From assembly GCA_019323015.1 (NCBI GenBank), contig JAHWHY010000003.1, forward strand, positions 32,741 to 96,740: DNA of 64,000 bases, written 5' to 3'. How positions within the stretch are numbered: the first letter of the stretch is position 1; each line of letters opens with the position of its first letter. This document shows positions 40,085 to 48,085 of this stretch, one piece after another. The notes below the pieces were generated by a model. It was not told where the DNA came from. It searched no databases and saw only the letters and a list, made by a program, of their open reading frames with translations. The stretch is from Candidatus Woesearchaeota archaeon (GTDB lineage: Archaea; Nanobdellota; Nanobdellia; Woesearchaeales; ARS49). The translations under genes were made by a program, and so were the position numbers.

Positions 40085-40426
40085 TCATTCTGGTATTTCA
40101 TCAGGAGGAACACCTTGTTCTTCTAAGCAGGAGTTGCAATATCCGTGGGATAACTTCTTGTAATTTCTTAGAAGCGCTTCAATAGGCCCTTCTCTTGGTA
40201 TCCATTTGCCGTTTGGCTGGACTGCGTGGCATAATGAGCAGGAAGGCAAAAGCAGGTTATATTTACGGATAATAGCCAGCAATTGCGCAGTATTGAATCC
40301 TTCTAACGCATCTTTTTCAGGAAAAAGAAAGTCCATCCTATGATGCCCGTTATGTCCGGCATAGTTTTCTTCTGCCTTCTGGATTCTATACTTCACTAAG
40401 TCATCTAGTTCTTTTATGCTTCTCAT
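40085..40426 (-). CDS. Zinc-finger-like hypothetical protein (113 aa)
   Basis: Two CxxC pairs (CSLC about 62-65 and CNSC about 96-99) probably hold one zinc. They are separated by 31 residues containing KWIPREGPIEALLRNYKKLSHGY. The N-terminal half is helical, with HNGHHRMDFLFPEKDALEGF. No family is recognised. Protein or nucleic-acid binding is likely. It stands alone between cupin and Toprim-like genes, all on the minus strand. Confidence 0.65.
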   Translation of the reverse strand: MRSIKELDDLVKYRIQKAEENYAGHNGHHRMDFLFPEKDALEGFNTAQLLAIIRKYNLLLPSCSLCHAVQPNGKWIPREGPIEALLRNYKKLSHGYCNSCLEEQGVPPDEIPE

Positions 40427-40492
40427 GTCTTCACCACGAATACCATCGAGAAAAACAGGTGCTATATAAATGTATGTTATATAAGTTAACTC

Positions 40493-40918
40493 TCAGTACC
40501 TTTTCCTTGGACAGTCTGCAACATGTTTGTACAAGAAAGTCAATAATCCTGCCATGTCTTTCATATCATCTGCAAACAATGGTTTCCTGAATCTTGTGCT
40601 GACTTTTATTTTTTCCTGCAGCATCCTGCCTCGTAGTTTCTCACACAAGGCATTGTTTGGCCTGTCTGCACCTAACAATAGAATGACTTCTTTTTTCTTT
40701 CTGTGCAGGTAATCGAATAATTTGTATTCTGGCCTGAAGTTTGTATATGCAATGACGTTCTTAACCTTTAATGCCTGCAAAATCTCTTTTGCTTTTTTGG
40801 TCTTGACAAGAACTATTCTTCCTACAGATGCATTTCGGATATTTTCTAACCAATTAGTGTAAAGATCTAGTTTCCCTTCTGCTCTTCGCGTAGGCCGCGG
40901 ATTTGCTCTTCTTGGCAT
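40493..40918 (-). CDS. Degenerate Toprim-like protein (UPF0292-like)
   Basis: The 141-residue protein has an overall pattern like archaeal UPF0292/small Toprim proteins: GKLDLYTNWLENI, GRIVLVKTKKAKEILQALKVKNVIAY, EVILLLGADRPN, LCEKLRGRMLQEKIKVSTRFRK. In active Toprims the first strand ends in an EGKxD motif and the second has DxD; here they read VKTKKA and LGADRPN, so catalytic acids are lost or moved. It is probably a non-catalytic RNA or protein binder. The assignment is by eye and tentative. It is 13 nt from the downstream coiled-coil gene. Confidence 0.5.
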   Translation of the reverse strand: MPRRANPRPTRRAEGKLDLYTNWLENIRNASVGRIVLVKTKKAKEILQALKVKNVIAYTNFRPEYKLFDYLHRKKKEVILLLGADRPNNALCEKLRGRMLQEKIKVSTRFRKPLFADDMKDMAGLLTFLYKHVADCPRKRY

Positions 40919-40931
40919 TTTTTTACCTCTT

Positions 40932-41747
40932 TTAGCTTAACTGCCGAAGTGTTTCCAGCATTTGCGCGCACACAACTAAAAATTCATTGACTTCTTTTAA
41001 TAATTCTTTGTCTTGATCTTCTTTTCTTTGTTTTAAGATTGTTTTTCTGATCGCTTGCAGGTCTTCTTGTATCACTTCTATTTTTGCTATGTGTACTGGT
41101 ATGTTTCTTGGCATCTGGTTTGTCTGGCTTGCAGCGCTTATATCGTTTTTTGCCGCCTCAAAAATAGGCATTGCATCCATTGTTATCCTGTCTACTTCCT
41201 TGATTAACGGCGCTGTTACCTGCAGGTTTTTTAGTTCTTGTTTTAGGTTGATTATCTGGTTAAGCAGGTTTTGTGTTTCTTTTGTGCTGCCGCATTCTTG
41301 TGTAAGTATTCTCCAGTTTTGTTCTGCTCTTCTCAGGAAAGTTTCTGCTTTTTTGTAGTCTTCATCGGCCATTGCAAACATTGCTTCGTTTAATGCTTCG
41401 TCTACAGCAAGGGATAATCTTATTGTTCTTAGTGCCCTATCTGTCTCTTCTGAAAGATCCTTTGATTCTTCAATTAAAGATTGTATTTCTGCAGCGATTT
41501 GGGCAGATTCTTTCTCTAACTCTGAAGCTTCTGGGTCATCTGCCCAGTTTTTTTCTGCCTGTATTCTGTCTACTTGCTCTATTGTGTCTTTGACTTTTTT
41601 GGGTGTTTCCACTATTCTTTTAAATGCATACACTCCGAGAAGTCCTTTTGCAACAGCTACTGCCACCAGCACAGAAATTATACTTACAACTGTTAGTTTT
41701 CTTTTTATTTTAGCAAGCTTTTCTTGCAGCTGGTTTTCTTTAGACAT
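40932..41747 (-). CDS. Membrane-anchored coiled-coil protein (271 aa)
   Basis: Residues 1-17 are basic, then one membrane helix (about 18-40: LTVVSIISVLVAVAVAKGLLGVYA) anchors the protein. The rest is a long helical/coiled-coil region (about 45-270), acidic and rich in Glu/Gln/Ala (ELEKESAQIAAEIQSLIEES, LINLKQELKNLQV). Its dimensions resemble structural proteins spanning the pseudoperiplasm or cytosol. No family is recognised. The small gene at 41773-41937 lies 25 nt upstream, so they are probably co-transcribed. Confidence 0.75.
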   Translation of the reverse strand: MSKENQLQEKLAKIKRKLTVVSIISVLVAVAVAKGLLGVYAFKRIVETPKKVKDTIEQVDRIQAEKNWADDPEASELEKESAQIAAEIQSLIEESKDLSEETDRALRTIRLSLAVDEALNEAMFAMADEDYKKAETFLRRAEQNWRILTQECGSTKETQNLLNQIINLKQELKNLQVTAPLIKEVDRITMDAMPIFEAAKNDISAASQTNQMPRNIPVHIAKIEVIQEDLQAIRKTILKQRKEDQDKELLKEVNEFLVVCAQMLETLRQLS

Positions 41748-41772
41748 GGTTGCAGAAATTCAAAAAATAAAA

Positions 41773-41937
41773 TTATTCGCAGCTTATGCCTGCAACTTGC
41801 TCTACGACTTCGTCTATTTTTTCTTCAAGCTTTGCTTTTGCTTCTGGAGCAAGATCATATTCCTCTGCAAATACCGCAAGCCATTCTTTCAGCTTCCTTA
41901 TTGCTTCTGCAGCATCTTTTACATCTGGTTTATCCAT
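41773..41937 (-). CDS. Small acidic helical protein (54 aa)
   Basis: The ATG at 41937 has the Shine-Dalgarno AGGTGAT just upstream. The product begins MDKPDVKDAAEAIRKLKEWL and ends EQVAGISCE. It is predicted to be two helices. Strong codon regularity and the ribosome site support a real gene. The function is unknown; the position upstream of the coiled-coil protein suggests a partner. Confidence 0.7.
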   Translation of the reverse strand: MDKPDVKDAAEAIRKLKEWLAVFAEEYDLAPEAKAKLEEKIDEVVEQVAGISCE

Positions 41938-42016
41938 AATATCACCTTTTAAATTTGTTTTAATATTATACTCTCAACTCAGAATAACTCCTATAAAAGC
42001 TTTTCTGCAATAGAGT

Positions 42017-42547
42017 TTAGAAAGCGACTTTTTGGCCCTGCAGTATTGTGAACTGGCAGGGGAATTTTCTGCTTGCTTTTGTCAAGGCTTTTCTTCCTAA
42101 TTCCAAATCTTTCTTGTTGATTCTCAAGGACATTATTGTCTGTCCTTTCTTTATTCTTGCTGCAATGCCGATGACTTTACCAAATGAGTGTGCCATGCCT
42201 GTGCTCATCCTGTCTGCTCCTGCTCCTGCAGCCAATGGATTCTCTCTTAGAACATGATGCGGATAAACCCTTACTTTTAGGTGATATCCTGTTTTTCCCA
42301 AGACTTTTTCTAAAGCCCTGTTGCTTGTCTGCCTTGCAGCTTCCAGTGCATTATCTCTTATCTGTATGTCTGACCTGCACACCAAATGCAGGGAAGTCTC
42401 AAACTCCTTTTGTGCATTTCCCATATCAAACCTTACAACTCTGCATACAGGTCTGGCTCTGACAAAACGCATCTTCTTGTATTTAGAATACCTTGTATAC
42501 GGTCTTTCCAGCCTCCTGTAAGCAACTGCTTTTCTAAGTCTTGCCAT
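42017..42547 (-). CDS. rpl10e: 50S ribosomal protein L10e (uL16, archaeal)
   Basis: The 176-residue protein is the archaeal/eukaryal version of L16, near the peptidyl-transferase centre. Seen: MARLRKAVAYRRLERPYTRYSK, RSDIQIRDNALEAARQTSNR, VRVYPHHVLRENP, GAGADRMSTGMAHSFGK and a basic end. Length is normal. It is preceded by about 200 bp of non-coding DNA with repeats. It supports the archaeal assignment. Confidence 0.98.
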   Translation of the reverse strand: MARLRKAVAYRRLERPYTRYSKYKKMRFVRARPVCRVVRFDMGNAQKEFETSLHLVCRSDIQIRDNALEAARQTSNRALEKVLGKTGYHLKVRVYPHHVLRENPLAAGAGADRMSTGMAHSFGKVIGIAARIKKGQTIMSLRINKKDLELGRKALTKASRKFPCQFTILQGQKVAF

Positions 42548-42752
42548 TTTTTAACCTAGTCCATCACTTCTCAAGGTCTCTATCCTTTGAATTCTGCGAT
42601 TTTCCGCTAGAGACACTTTTTCTCCATATTTTGAGTACAGTTGAGCGCAGGTCCTTTATAAAGTTTGCCTCTAGTTTGAATTAAAAACCGAAGTAGGCCA
42701 TTGATTTCATGCAAAACTAGAAGTAGGCCATCACCTTTTCAGAAGTAGGCCA
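42548..42752. other. Intergenic region upstream of rpl10e with GAAGTAGGCCAT repeats
   Basis: The rpl10e-side part holds minus-strand TATA-like sequence near 42657-42664 (TTTATAAA on either strand). The far part carries three repeats of GAAGTAGGCCAT, listed separately. No gene is seen. Confidence 0.5.
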
Positions 42753-42756
42753 TCAC
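42690..42756. repeat. Three copies of GAAGTAGGCCAT
   Basis: GAAGTAGGCCAT begins at 42690, 42720 and 42742 (spacings 30 and 22). The last two continue with CAC. The third copy overlaps the stop codon of the 42753 gene. The repeats are neither dispersed nor CRISPR-like in length. They may be a regulator site or a small tandem expansion. Confidence 0.7.
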
Positions 42757-43007
42757 TTGCTGGATATAAGAAAGGACTGCCCTTTTAGCTTGATTAAGTC
42801 CTCTCCTGGCCTTCCTTTTCCATCCAAGAATATCAGAATACCCTTTCTTTTATTGCACTCAACCAGGTAATAGTATAGCTCATCTCCGCGCTTTAGGGCG
42901 TTTCCAAGGACTATTTCTTTGACTAGGGTAAGAAAATAATTTGTTCTTTTTTGCTGTAAAAGCACTTTCCAGCCAAGTCCTTGAAATGATACTTGTATTT
43001 TGACCAC
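42753..43007 (-). CDS. AbrB-like small protein (84 aa), GTG start
   Basis: The protein starts GTG (VKIQVSFQGLGWKV). NALKRGDELYYYLVECNKRKGILIFL resembles the KGDEL hairpin of AbrB/SpoVT DNA-binding domains, but the N-terminal part is atypical. Upstream DNA continues in another frame with MSGSLGYYSGWSKY, so a frameshift or alternative start is possible. It is short and may be a degenerate regulator. It is divergent from the double-Lrp gene. Confidence 0.55.
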   Translation of the reverse strand: MVKIQVSFQGLGWKVLLQQKRTNYFLTLVKEIVLGNALKRGDELYYYLVECNKRKGILIFLDGKGRPGEDLIKLKGQSFLISSK

Positions 43008-43068
43008 CCCGAATAATATCCAAGACTGCCGGACATATTAAACTTGTTTGAAGATTTTTTGTCATTTA

Positions 43069-43109
43069 TCGAAAAATATATATACTTATTCTGTTTTTGA
43101 ATTAATATT
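43069..43109 (+). promoter_or_regulatory. Promoter of the double Lrp gene
   Basis: TCGAAAAATATATATA (43069-43084) is a BRE/TATA element centred about 28 nt before the ATG at 43110; the mRNA is probably leaderless. Confidence 0.6.
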
Positions 43110-44105
43110 ATGGGGGAAGGTAATTTGTTTACCAAGGATAAGAAAATAATTCTCGAACTAGACAATGATGCCCGCCAGAGCAACAGCCAGATAGCTAAGA
43201 AAGTCGGTCTTAACAAGCAAGTTGTCAATTATCGGCTTAATAAATTAATTAAAGAAGGAGTTATACAAAATTTTAGGACAATCATCAATGCAGAGATGCT
43301 TGGTTTTGATTATCATGATATTTTTATCAAAAGGCAAAACTTTAGCCCTGAGAAAGAAAAAGAGTTTGTTGAATATATCAAGAGTTGTGATTTTGTTTCT
43401 TGGTTTATTGAAGCAAGCGGGCAGTTTGATTATGTCATTGCAATCTTTTCTAAGAATTTGATTCAGTTTAATAATCATTTGTCTGAGATTCTTGCTAAGT
43501 TTGAAGATTATATTGCTGATTATAAGATCTTGACAATCATTGAAGCTTACAAATTAAAATATAAATATTTGGCTGATAAAGATATTGAATTGCCTAAGCC
43601 GATTTATGCTGGAAAAGTTGAAGAAGAAAGGACTAGCATAAAATTAGATAAAGAAGATTTGCAGATACTTAATTTTTTAGATCATGATGCAAGAATGCCG
43701 ATAACTGAAATTTCTAAAAAGACTAAACTGACACCCAACATTGTAAGTTATCGAATTAAGAAGATGAAACAGACTGGTTTTATTCAAGGTTTCAGGACTA
43801 TTGTTGATGTTTCGAAGATTGGTTATCAATGGCATGTCATTTTGTTCAAACTTAATGCTTTGTCTCCAAGAAGAATCAAAGAACTGATTACTTTTTTGCA
43901 GGATCATAATAATTGCGTTTACATAGTTCAAGGCATCGGTTCTTGGAATCTCATGGCAGACTTCCACATCAAAGACGCAACTCATATTTACGACATTGTC
44001 AAAGACATAAAAAGCAAATACGGCGACTTAATCAAAGCATACACAACTCTGCAGATTCCAAATATCTATAAGAGTATATTTTTTCCCAAACTAGCGATGA
44101 AATAA
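43110..44105 (+). CDS. Lrp/AsnC regulator with two HTH-RAM halves
   Basis: The 331-residue protein has two tandem AsnC-type units. HTH 1 (about 10-55: NSQIAKKVGLNKQVVNYRLNKL) is followed by a ligand domain. HTH 2 (about 180-225: ITEISKKTKLTPNIVSYRIKKM) is followed by a second ligand domain (YQWHVILFKLNALSPRRIKEL, NLMADFHIKDATH). Each half resembles a full Lrp protein, so this is a fused dimer. It senses amino acids or metabolites by family precedent; targets are unknown. It has its own leaderless promoter. Confidence 0.88.
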   Translation: MGEGNLFTKDKKIILELDNDARQSNSQIAKKVGLNKQVVNYRLNKLIKEGVIQNFRTIINAEMLGFDYHDIFIKRQNFSPEKEKEFVEYIKSCDFVSWFIEASGQFDYVIAIFSKNLIQFNNHLSEILAKFEDYIADYKILTIIEAYKLKYKYLADKDIELPKPIYAGKVEEERTSIKLDKEDLQILNFLDHDARMPITEISKKTKLTPNIVSYRIKKMKQTGFIQGFRTIVDVSKIGYQWHVILFKLNALSPRRIKELITFLQDHNNCVYIVQGIGSWNLMADFHIKDATHIYDIVKDIKSKYGDLIKAYTTLQIPNIYKSIFFPKLAMK

Positions 44106-44342
44106 TTACTCTTTCAACTTCAATTCCAGAAATCTTACATAAAAATCTAAACGTTCTGTATTTGTGCTTTCTTTTAAGAATTTTCCATTTACAAACGCGT
44201 GTGTTAAGAATTCTGTATCTATAGAATTAAATTCGATTTTAATCTGGTCTTTGTTCAAACCTTTTTTCTTAAATTTATTTGTTAATTTCTTTTTAACTTC
44301 TCGAAATCTTTTTTTTACTTTTTTCATTTCCATTTTATTCAC
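44106..44342 (-). CDS. Small basic protein after the M16 peptidase (78 aa)
   Basis: A Lys-rich N-terminal half (MKKVKKRFREVKKKLTNKFKKKG) is followed by a short mixed part (FNSIDTEFLTHAFVNGKFL, RLDFYVRFLELKLKE). There is no signal or zinc site. It overlaps the M16 gene by 4 nt (ATGA), so the two are translationally coupled. No family is recognised; it may be a partner of the peptidase. Confidence 0.65.
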   Translation of the reverse strand: MNKMEMKKVKKRFREVKKKLTNKFKKKGLNKDQIKIEFNSIDTEFLTHAFVNGKFLKESTNTERLDFYVRFLELKLKE

Positions 44343-45616
44343 CTCTTCAACGGATCTCTTATCAATAGAACATATTTTCCGTTTTCTCTATCGCTAGGCA
44401 AGTATTTATTTGCTGCTTCTCTTATTTGTTCTGGTGTTACTGAACTCATGTTTTGTATAAATTTATCTGCGGTCAAGCCGTGATCTATTTTTATTTCTAT
44501 TGCGCCGGCGTGTCCTGAATTTGTTTCAAATTTTTTGGCAAAATTATATAATAATTGTTTTTTTAATAGATCTAGTTCTCCAGGATATACTAATTCTTTT
44601 TTAATTTTTGCAAATTGTGCAAACATTAAGTCTAATGCTTCGTCTGTTCTCTTTGAATGAATATTTCCTCGGAATGTAATCAATCCATCATTATTTGAAG
44701 CTTGATAACTGCAATCTACATGGTATGAAAGACCGGCATCTGCAATGCATAAAGGTATTCTTGATTTATGGTTTCCTGCAAGAATTGTTGCAAGAACCCT
44801 CATAGCATATGAATCTTTATCTGTGCCTGTTGGTCCAAGGAATGCTAATGCCATGAAAGCATTGCTTTGTTCAGGACTGTCATGATTGTATAAATCGGGT
44901 GCAAGAGTATGAATTATGGTTTTATCTTTTAAAGGTCTTACTCTGGGAAATTTAAATTTTTGTTTTTCTCCTCTTGGAAGTTCTGAAAAGTGCTTTCTGA
45001 CTAATTCTTCAACATTTTTAGGCAATGCTCCTACAAGAATTAAGTCTGAATTATCCGAACAAAATCCTTTTTCATGAAGTTTTCTTAAATCTTCCTGAGT
45101 TGCGATTGCAATAACTTCTTCTTTTCCAGAGACAGGATATATATGAGGAGAATCTGTACCATAGACTGCTTCGTTTGCTGTTTTCATATCTCTAAAATAA
45201 GGTGCACTTTTATAGTCAGATATTTCCCTTAAAACTCTTTGTCTTTCAATATTTAAGATTCGCTCATCTAATCTGGGATAAAAAGTAGAATCTGCCATAA
45301 ATTCTAAGCTCATATCAATATCTTGAGGAAGTATATCAACTATAACATTAGTCTCATCTCTGCTAGTAGACGCGTTAGTACATCCTAAAGAAGATCTTAT
45401 TCCAGTCACTTGGTCAATATCAAATTTTCTAGAACCTCCATTTACAAGAACGTGTTCTAAAAGATGAGCTAATCCTTCTTGTCCTGGTTCTTCATTTAAA
45501 GCTCCGGAATTAACTCTTAATCTAGCAAAAATAGTTTGAGTAGGTGTTTTCTGCAAAGCTACAAATAATCCATTATCAAGCTTGAATTCTTTATAGTTTC
45601 CATTCATAATAACCAT
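44339..45616 (-). CDS. M16 (insulinase-like) zinc peptidase
   Basis: The 425-residue protein has the M16 inverted motif HLLEH (51-55) with the third ligand Glu131 exactly 76 residues after the last His, in VLREIS. Other marks: NSGALNEEPGQEGLAH, TNASTSRDETNV and DLILVGA. The second half (about 230-425) is the inactive homologous lobe. It is probably a cytosolic metallopeptidase that acts as a dimer or single chain. The start at 45616 is favoured by the TATA box (45639-45646), 26 nt away, giving a leaderless mRNA. An ATG lies at 45607 as an alternative. Confidence 0.92.
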   Translation of the reverse strand: MVIMNGNYKEFKLDNGLFVALQKTPTQTIFARLRVNSGALNEEPGQEGLAHLLEHVLVNGGSRKFDIDQVTGIRSSLGCTNASTSRDETNVIVDILPQDIDMSLEFMADSTFYPRLDERILNIERQRVLREISDYKSAPYFRDMKTANEAVYGTDSPHIYPVSGKEEVIAIATQEDLRKLHEKGFCSDNSDLILVGALPKNVEELVRKHFSELPRGEKQKFKFPRVRPLKDKTIIHTLAPDLYNHDSPEQSNAFMALAFLGPTGTDKDSYAMRVLATILAGNHKSRIPLCIADAGLSYHVDCSYQASNNDGLITFRGNIHSKRTDEALDLMFAQFAKIKKELVYPGELDLLKKQLLYNFAKKFETNSGHAGAIEIKIDHGLTADKFIQNMSSVTPEQIREAANKYLPSDRENGKYVLLIRDPLKR

Positions 45617-45688
45617 AGAGTATTCTATAGAAATGCCCTTTATAAAGCTTCGCTTTATTTACTACTTATTGGTGTCAAAGATTATTAA
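45617..45688. promoter_or_regulatory. Promoter of the M16 gene
   Basis: On the minus strand GCGAAGCTTTATAAAGG (about 45637-45653) contains TTTATAAA (45639-45646). No gene is seen in the rest of the gap. Confidence 0.6.
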
Positions 45689-46057
45689 TCAATACCTAAC
45701 CTCATCCATTTCAAATCTTGGCGTATAAATCGCTTGGAATTCTAGCACTTTGTCATCTAGATTAGTTATTGTGTGCCTTTCTTTATTTGCAATAAACAGA
45801 TACATCGGTTCTGTATCATTGTATTCTCCTTCTTTTCCGCCTATTCTGTATTTGAAGTGCCCTCCTTTGTAGAAAAAGTATATTTCGTGGCCGTTGTCTG
45901 CTCTTTCATGGTGATGATCAGTCATTGTTTGTCCTGCTTCTATTTTTGCGTGTATTATGCTTAGTTTTTTATCCCAGTCTGTTGGAAAAACTCTTACATG
46001 TATGTTTTCTTGGTCTGCAAAAAACCATTCTATGCTTTCTGGTTCTATTGTTTTCAT
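45689..46057 (-). CDS. Cupin-like protein (122 aa)
   Basis: A single-domain cupin with the metal motif TDHHHERADNGHEIYFFYKGG (about 46-66; His ligands and Glu) and a second motif around FIANKERHTITNL (His). Both motifs are well kept, so a metal site is likely. Members include dioxygenases, isomerases and sensors; no substrate is known. The stop of the radical SAM gene lies 16 nt downstream, so the two are probably co-transcribed. Confidence 0.85.
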   Translation of the reverse strand: MKTIEPESIEWFFADQENIHVRVFPTDWDKKLSIIHAKIEAGQTMTDHHHERADNGHEIYFFYKGGHFKYRIGGKEGEYNDTEPMYLFIANKERHTITNLDDKVLEFQAIYTPRFEMDEVRY

Positions 46058-46072
46058 GTTTTATCCCTCCGT

Positions 46073-46876
46073 TTAAGTATAACTTGGTTGTGCAAGTTTA
46101 GGATGGTTTGCTAAAACCTCTTCTACATCTTGCGTTTTCAGATCTCCAAAAGGATGATTTTCTCCTTTGATTACTGCATAAGCTATTCCTTGAGGAGATA
46201 TTATGAAAAAAGTATCTTCTGTCTTTTTCCTTGAAAACTTTACTCTAAAAGGAAATTCATATCTTCTTACTTTATCTTCAATTCTGGAAAAGTCATCATT
46301 GCTGATTTCTAGTTCTGATTGGTATTGTTTTCCTCTGTTAACTGGATTAAACTGGAAAATGCTCCATTGGCTGATATTATGTGACTCAATAATCTTGCCT
46401 ATATTGAATATTTCATCTTGATTTAATCTTGTAGCAAGTGTATTGATCTTTAGATCAATATCTAATCCATCAATTGTATTCATTAATTCTATGCTTTTGC
46501 CATACAAAGCATGGCTTCCTCTCATCAAGTATTGAGTTCCTGCATTATCTCCATCTAATGGCAAGCTGATTCTGTCAAGAGATGGTTCTAATTCTATTAA
46601 TCCTTGCTCAGAAGCCAATAGTCCATTTGTGTCAATTGCGCTTTTTAATCCTTGTTCTTTGATGTATTTTACTAGCTCTGCAATATCATTTCTTAATAAG
46701 GGATCTCCTCCTGTAAAGCAGAATAATTCGCTTCCATGCTCTGCCATCTTCTTGATTATTCCTTTGACTTCTTCAGTATTCATTCCAGTAGGAGTGAATG
46801 TAGCAAAGCAGAAATGACAGTTAAGATTGCAATAATTGTTCGCCTCAAGATGAACTGTCTTAATCCTTACCCCCAT
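46073..46876 (-). CDS. Radical SAM enzyme, viperin-like
   Basis: The 267-residue protein has the [4Fe-4S] motif CNLNCHFCFATF (C16, C20, C23) and FTGGDPLL (about 54-61) for SAM. Then ISLPLDGDNAGTQYLMRG, DLKINTLATRLNQDE (about 141-155) and QWSIFQFNPVNRGKQ (about 170-184) follow. In viperins the same places hold CNYKCGFCF, SGGEP, KINSVINRFN and RWKVFQ. The C-terminal part FGDLKTQDVEEVL also aligns loosely. Viperins make 3'-deoxy-3',4'-didehydro nucleotides from NTPs in antiviral defence. Assignment is by eye; a different SPASM-lacking radical SAM clade is possible. It is leaderless. Confidence 0.6.
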   Translation of the reverse strand: MGVRIKTVHLEANNYCNLNCHFCFATFTPTGMNTEEVKGIIKKMAEHGSELFCFTGGDPLLRNDIAELVKYIKEQGLKSAIDTNGLLASEQGLIELEPSLDRISLPLDGDNAGTQYLMRGSHALYGKSIELMNTIDGLDIDLKINTLATRLNQDEIFNIGKIIESHNISQWSIFQFNPVNRGKQYQSELEISNDDFSRIEDKVRRYEFPFRVKFSRKKTEDTFFIISPQGIAYAVIKGENHPFGDLKTQDVEEVLANHPKLAQPSYT

Positions 46877-47021
46877 AAAATACTATAATCCTAGAAAGAA
46901 ATATAAAAGTTTGCATATGATTTTTTGTCATATCTAGAAAAAAAGAAGGATTTTTGTGGGTGTGGATTAATTGCGAGTCTTTAGAAAAATTTATAAATAT
47001 TCTTCAATATATGAAAATAAT

Positions 47022-47405
47022 ATGAAAACCATTCTAGTAGATGCAGTTAATTGTTTTATAATTAAAGGCGAAGGTGTTTTTAGAGCTATGCATGAACTGC
47101 TTGAAAAATATTCTAATAAAAAAATTATTCTTACCGGTGCAAATGATGAACAAATGAAAAATTTTGGATTAGATAATGCCTCCTATGAAGTCTTTACATT
47201 AAAACACAACCCGGAAAAAACAGATCCAAAATATTATGAAACAATGCTTAATCATTTTGACTTAGATGCAAAAGATGTAATCTATTTTGAACATGATGAA
47301 GAAGCAGTAAAAAGTGCTCAATCTGTAGGAATAACTACTTTACATTATGATAAAGATAAAAAAGATTTAGTTGAGCTGAAGAAATTCTTGGATGAGAATT
47401 TATAA
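47022..47405 (+). CDS. HAD-fold protein with degenerate nucleophile motif
   Basis: The 127-residue protein starts at ATG 47022 (TATA TTTATAAAT at about 46990-46998, leaderless). An in-frame longer start is disfavoured. HAD-like order: ILVDAVNCFI (residues 5-14; the DxD motif lacks its second Asp), motif II ILTGAN, and VIYFEHDEEAVKSAQSVGI (motif IV). The second Asp missing means weak or no phosphatase activity, or a different role. It lies near Nudix and Maf genes. Family membership is likely; activity is not. Confidence 0.7.
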   Translation: MKTILVDAVNCFIIKGEGVFRAMHELLEKYSNKKIILTGANDEQMKNFGLDNASYEVFTLKHNPEKTDPKYYETMLNHFDLDAKDVIYFEHDEEAVKSAQSVGITTLHYDKDKKDLVELKKFLDENL

Positions 47406-47433
47406 TGCTGTTCTTCTAAAATTTACTTTAAAA

Positions 47434-47829
47434 TTAAAATAATTTCTTGGCTTTAAGATCAGAAAACACTTCCTCTTCTATAACTGGAATAATAAGATAT
47501 TTCTTATTTTCAAAATCCCCTTTAGATAACCATATTACTTCTTTTATTTCTTTATCTGGTTTTGGAGTTCCTTCAATTTCAACTAAGTACATTCTATTTT
47601 TCATCATATAATCATGATAATGTGATTTACGCATATATTCTCCAAAGAATTTCATGGATTTTAATTTAACTCCTATTTCTTCATCTAATTCGCGTTGTAA
47701 GCATTCTTCTTCTGATTCATTATTATCTATTTTTCCGCCAGGAGTCCACAGTTCTTTATGCACTCCTTTAAGCATTAGAATTTTGTCGTTTTGGATTATG
47801 ATTGCACCAACTCTAGTTTTAGTTTCCAT
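47434..47829 (-). CDS. MutT-like Nudix hydrolase
   Basis: The 131-residue protein has a canonical Nudix box (about 32-54): GKIDNNESEEECLQ then RELDEEIGV, with all catalytic Glu. The N-terminus RVGAIIIQNDKILMLKG matches small NTP-cleaning or NUDT1-like hydrolases, which hydrolyse (d)NTPs such as oxidised forms or other nucleoside diphosphate derivatives. The substrate is unknown. It is convergent with the HAD gene and follows two small genes on the same strand. Confidence 0.92.
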   Translation of the reverse strand: METKTRVGAIIIQNDKILMLKGVHKELWTPGGKIDNNESEEECLQRELDEEIGVKLKSMKFFGEYMRKSHYHDYMMKNRMYLVEIEGTPKPDKEIKEVIWLSKGDFENKKYLIIPVIEEEVFSDLKAKKLF

Positions 47830-47872
47830 GAAATAATTAAAAAGAATAGGTTATATAAAGATATCTGTTAAA

Positions 47873-48085
47873 CTATTTCTCCCTAAAGGACATAGGATAT
47901 CTTCCTGTTTTCAAGGCATAAATCAAAAGAGCTCCTGCAAATATGAATAATGCAAATCCAATAAGAGTAAATAAATATATTTCTTTTTGTATTGTAATGT
48001 AAGTCCATACTGTTGCAAATATTACGAAGAATCCTAATTGCAGTAAAATAAACCATCTTGGATAGTGGATGTGGTATTCTTTCAT
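47873..48085 (-). CDS. Small two-helix membrane protein (70 aa)
   Basis: ATG 48085 (MKEYHIHYPRW) is chosen because a TATA box (CTTTATAAAC, minus strand, about 48106-48115) lies about 26 nt upstream; an upstream in-frame start is not needed. Helices are at about 13-31 and 38-58. A short basic end (TGRYPMSFREK) follows. It is of unknown function. It may be co-transcribed with the Nudix gene (43 nt). Confidence 0.7.
   Translation of the reverse strand: MKEYHIHYPRWFILLQLGFFVIFATVWTYITIQKEIYLFTLIGFALFIFAGALLIYALKTGRYPMSFREK

Noticed and set aside
42690..42756. Possible CRISPR array from repeated GAAGTAGGCCAT
   Set aside because: Repeats are only 12 bp, three copies, with uneven spacers of 10-18 bp and no cas gene; CRISPR repeats are 24-40 bp.
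42923..43228. Alternative minus-strand frame upstream of the AbrB-like gene
   Set aside because: It overlaps the promoter and start of the double-Lrp gene and has no known motif; noted only as possible frameshift.
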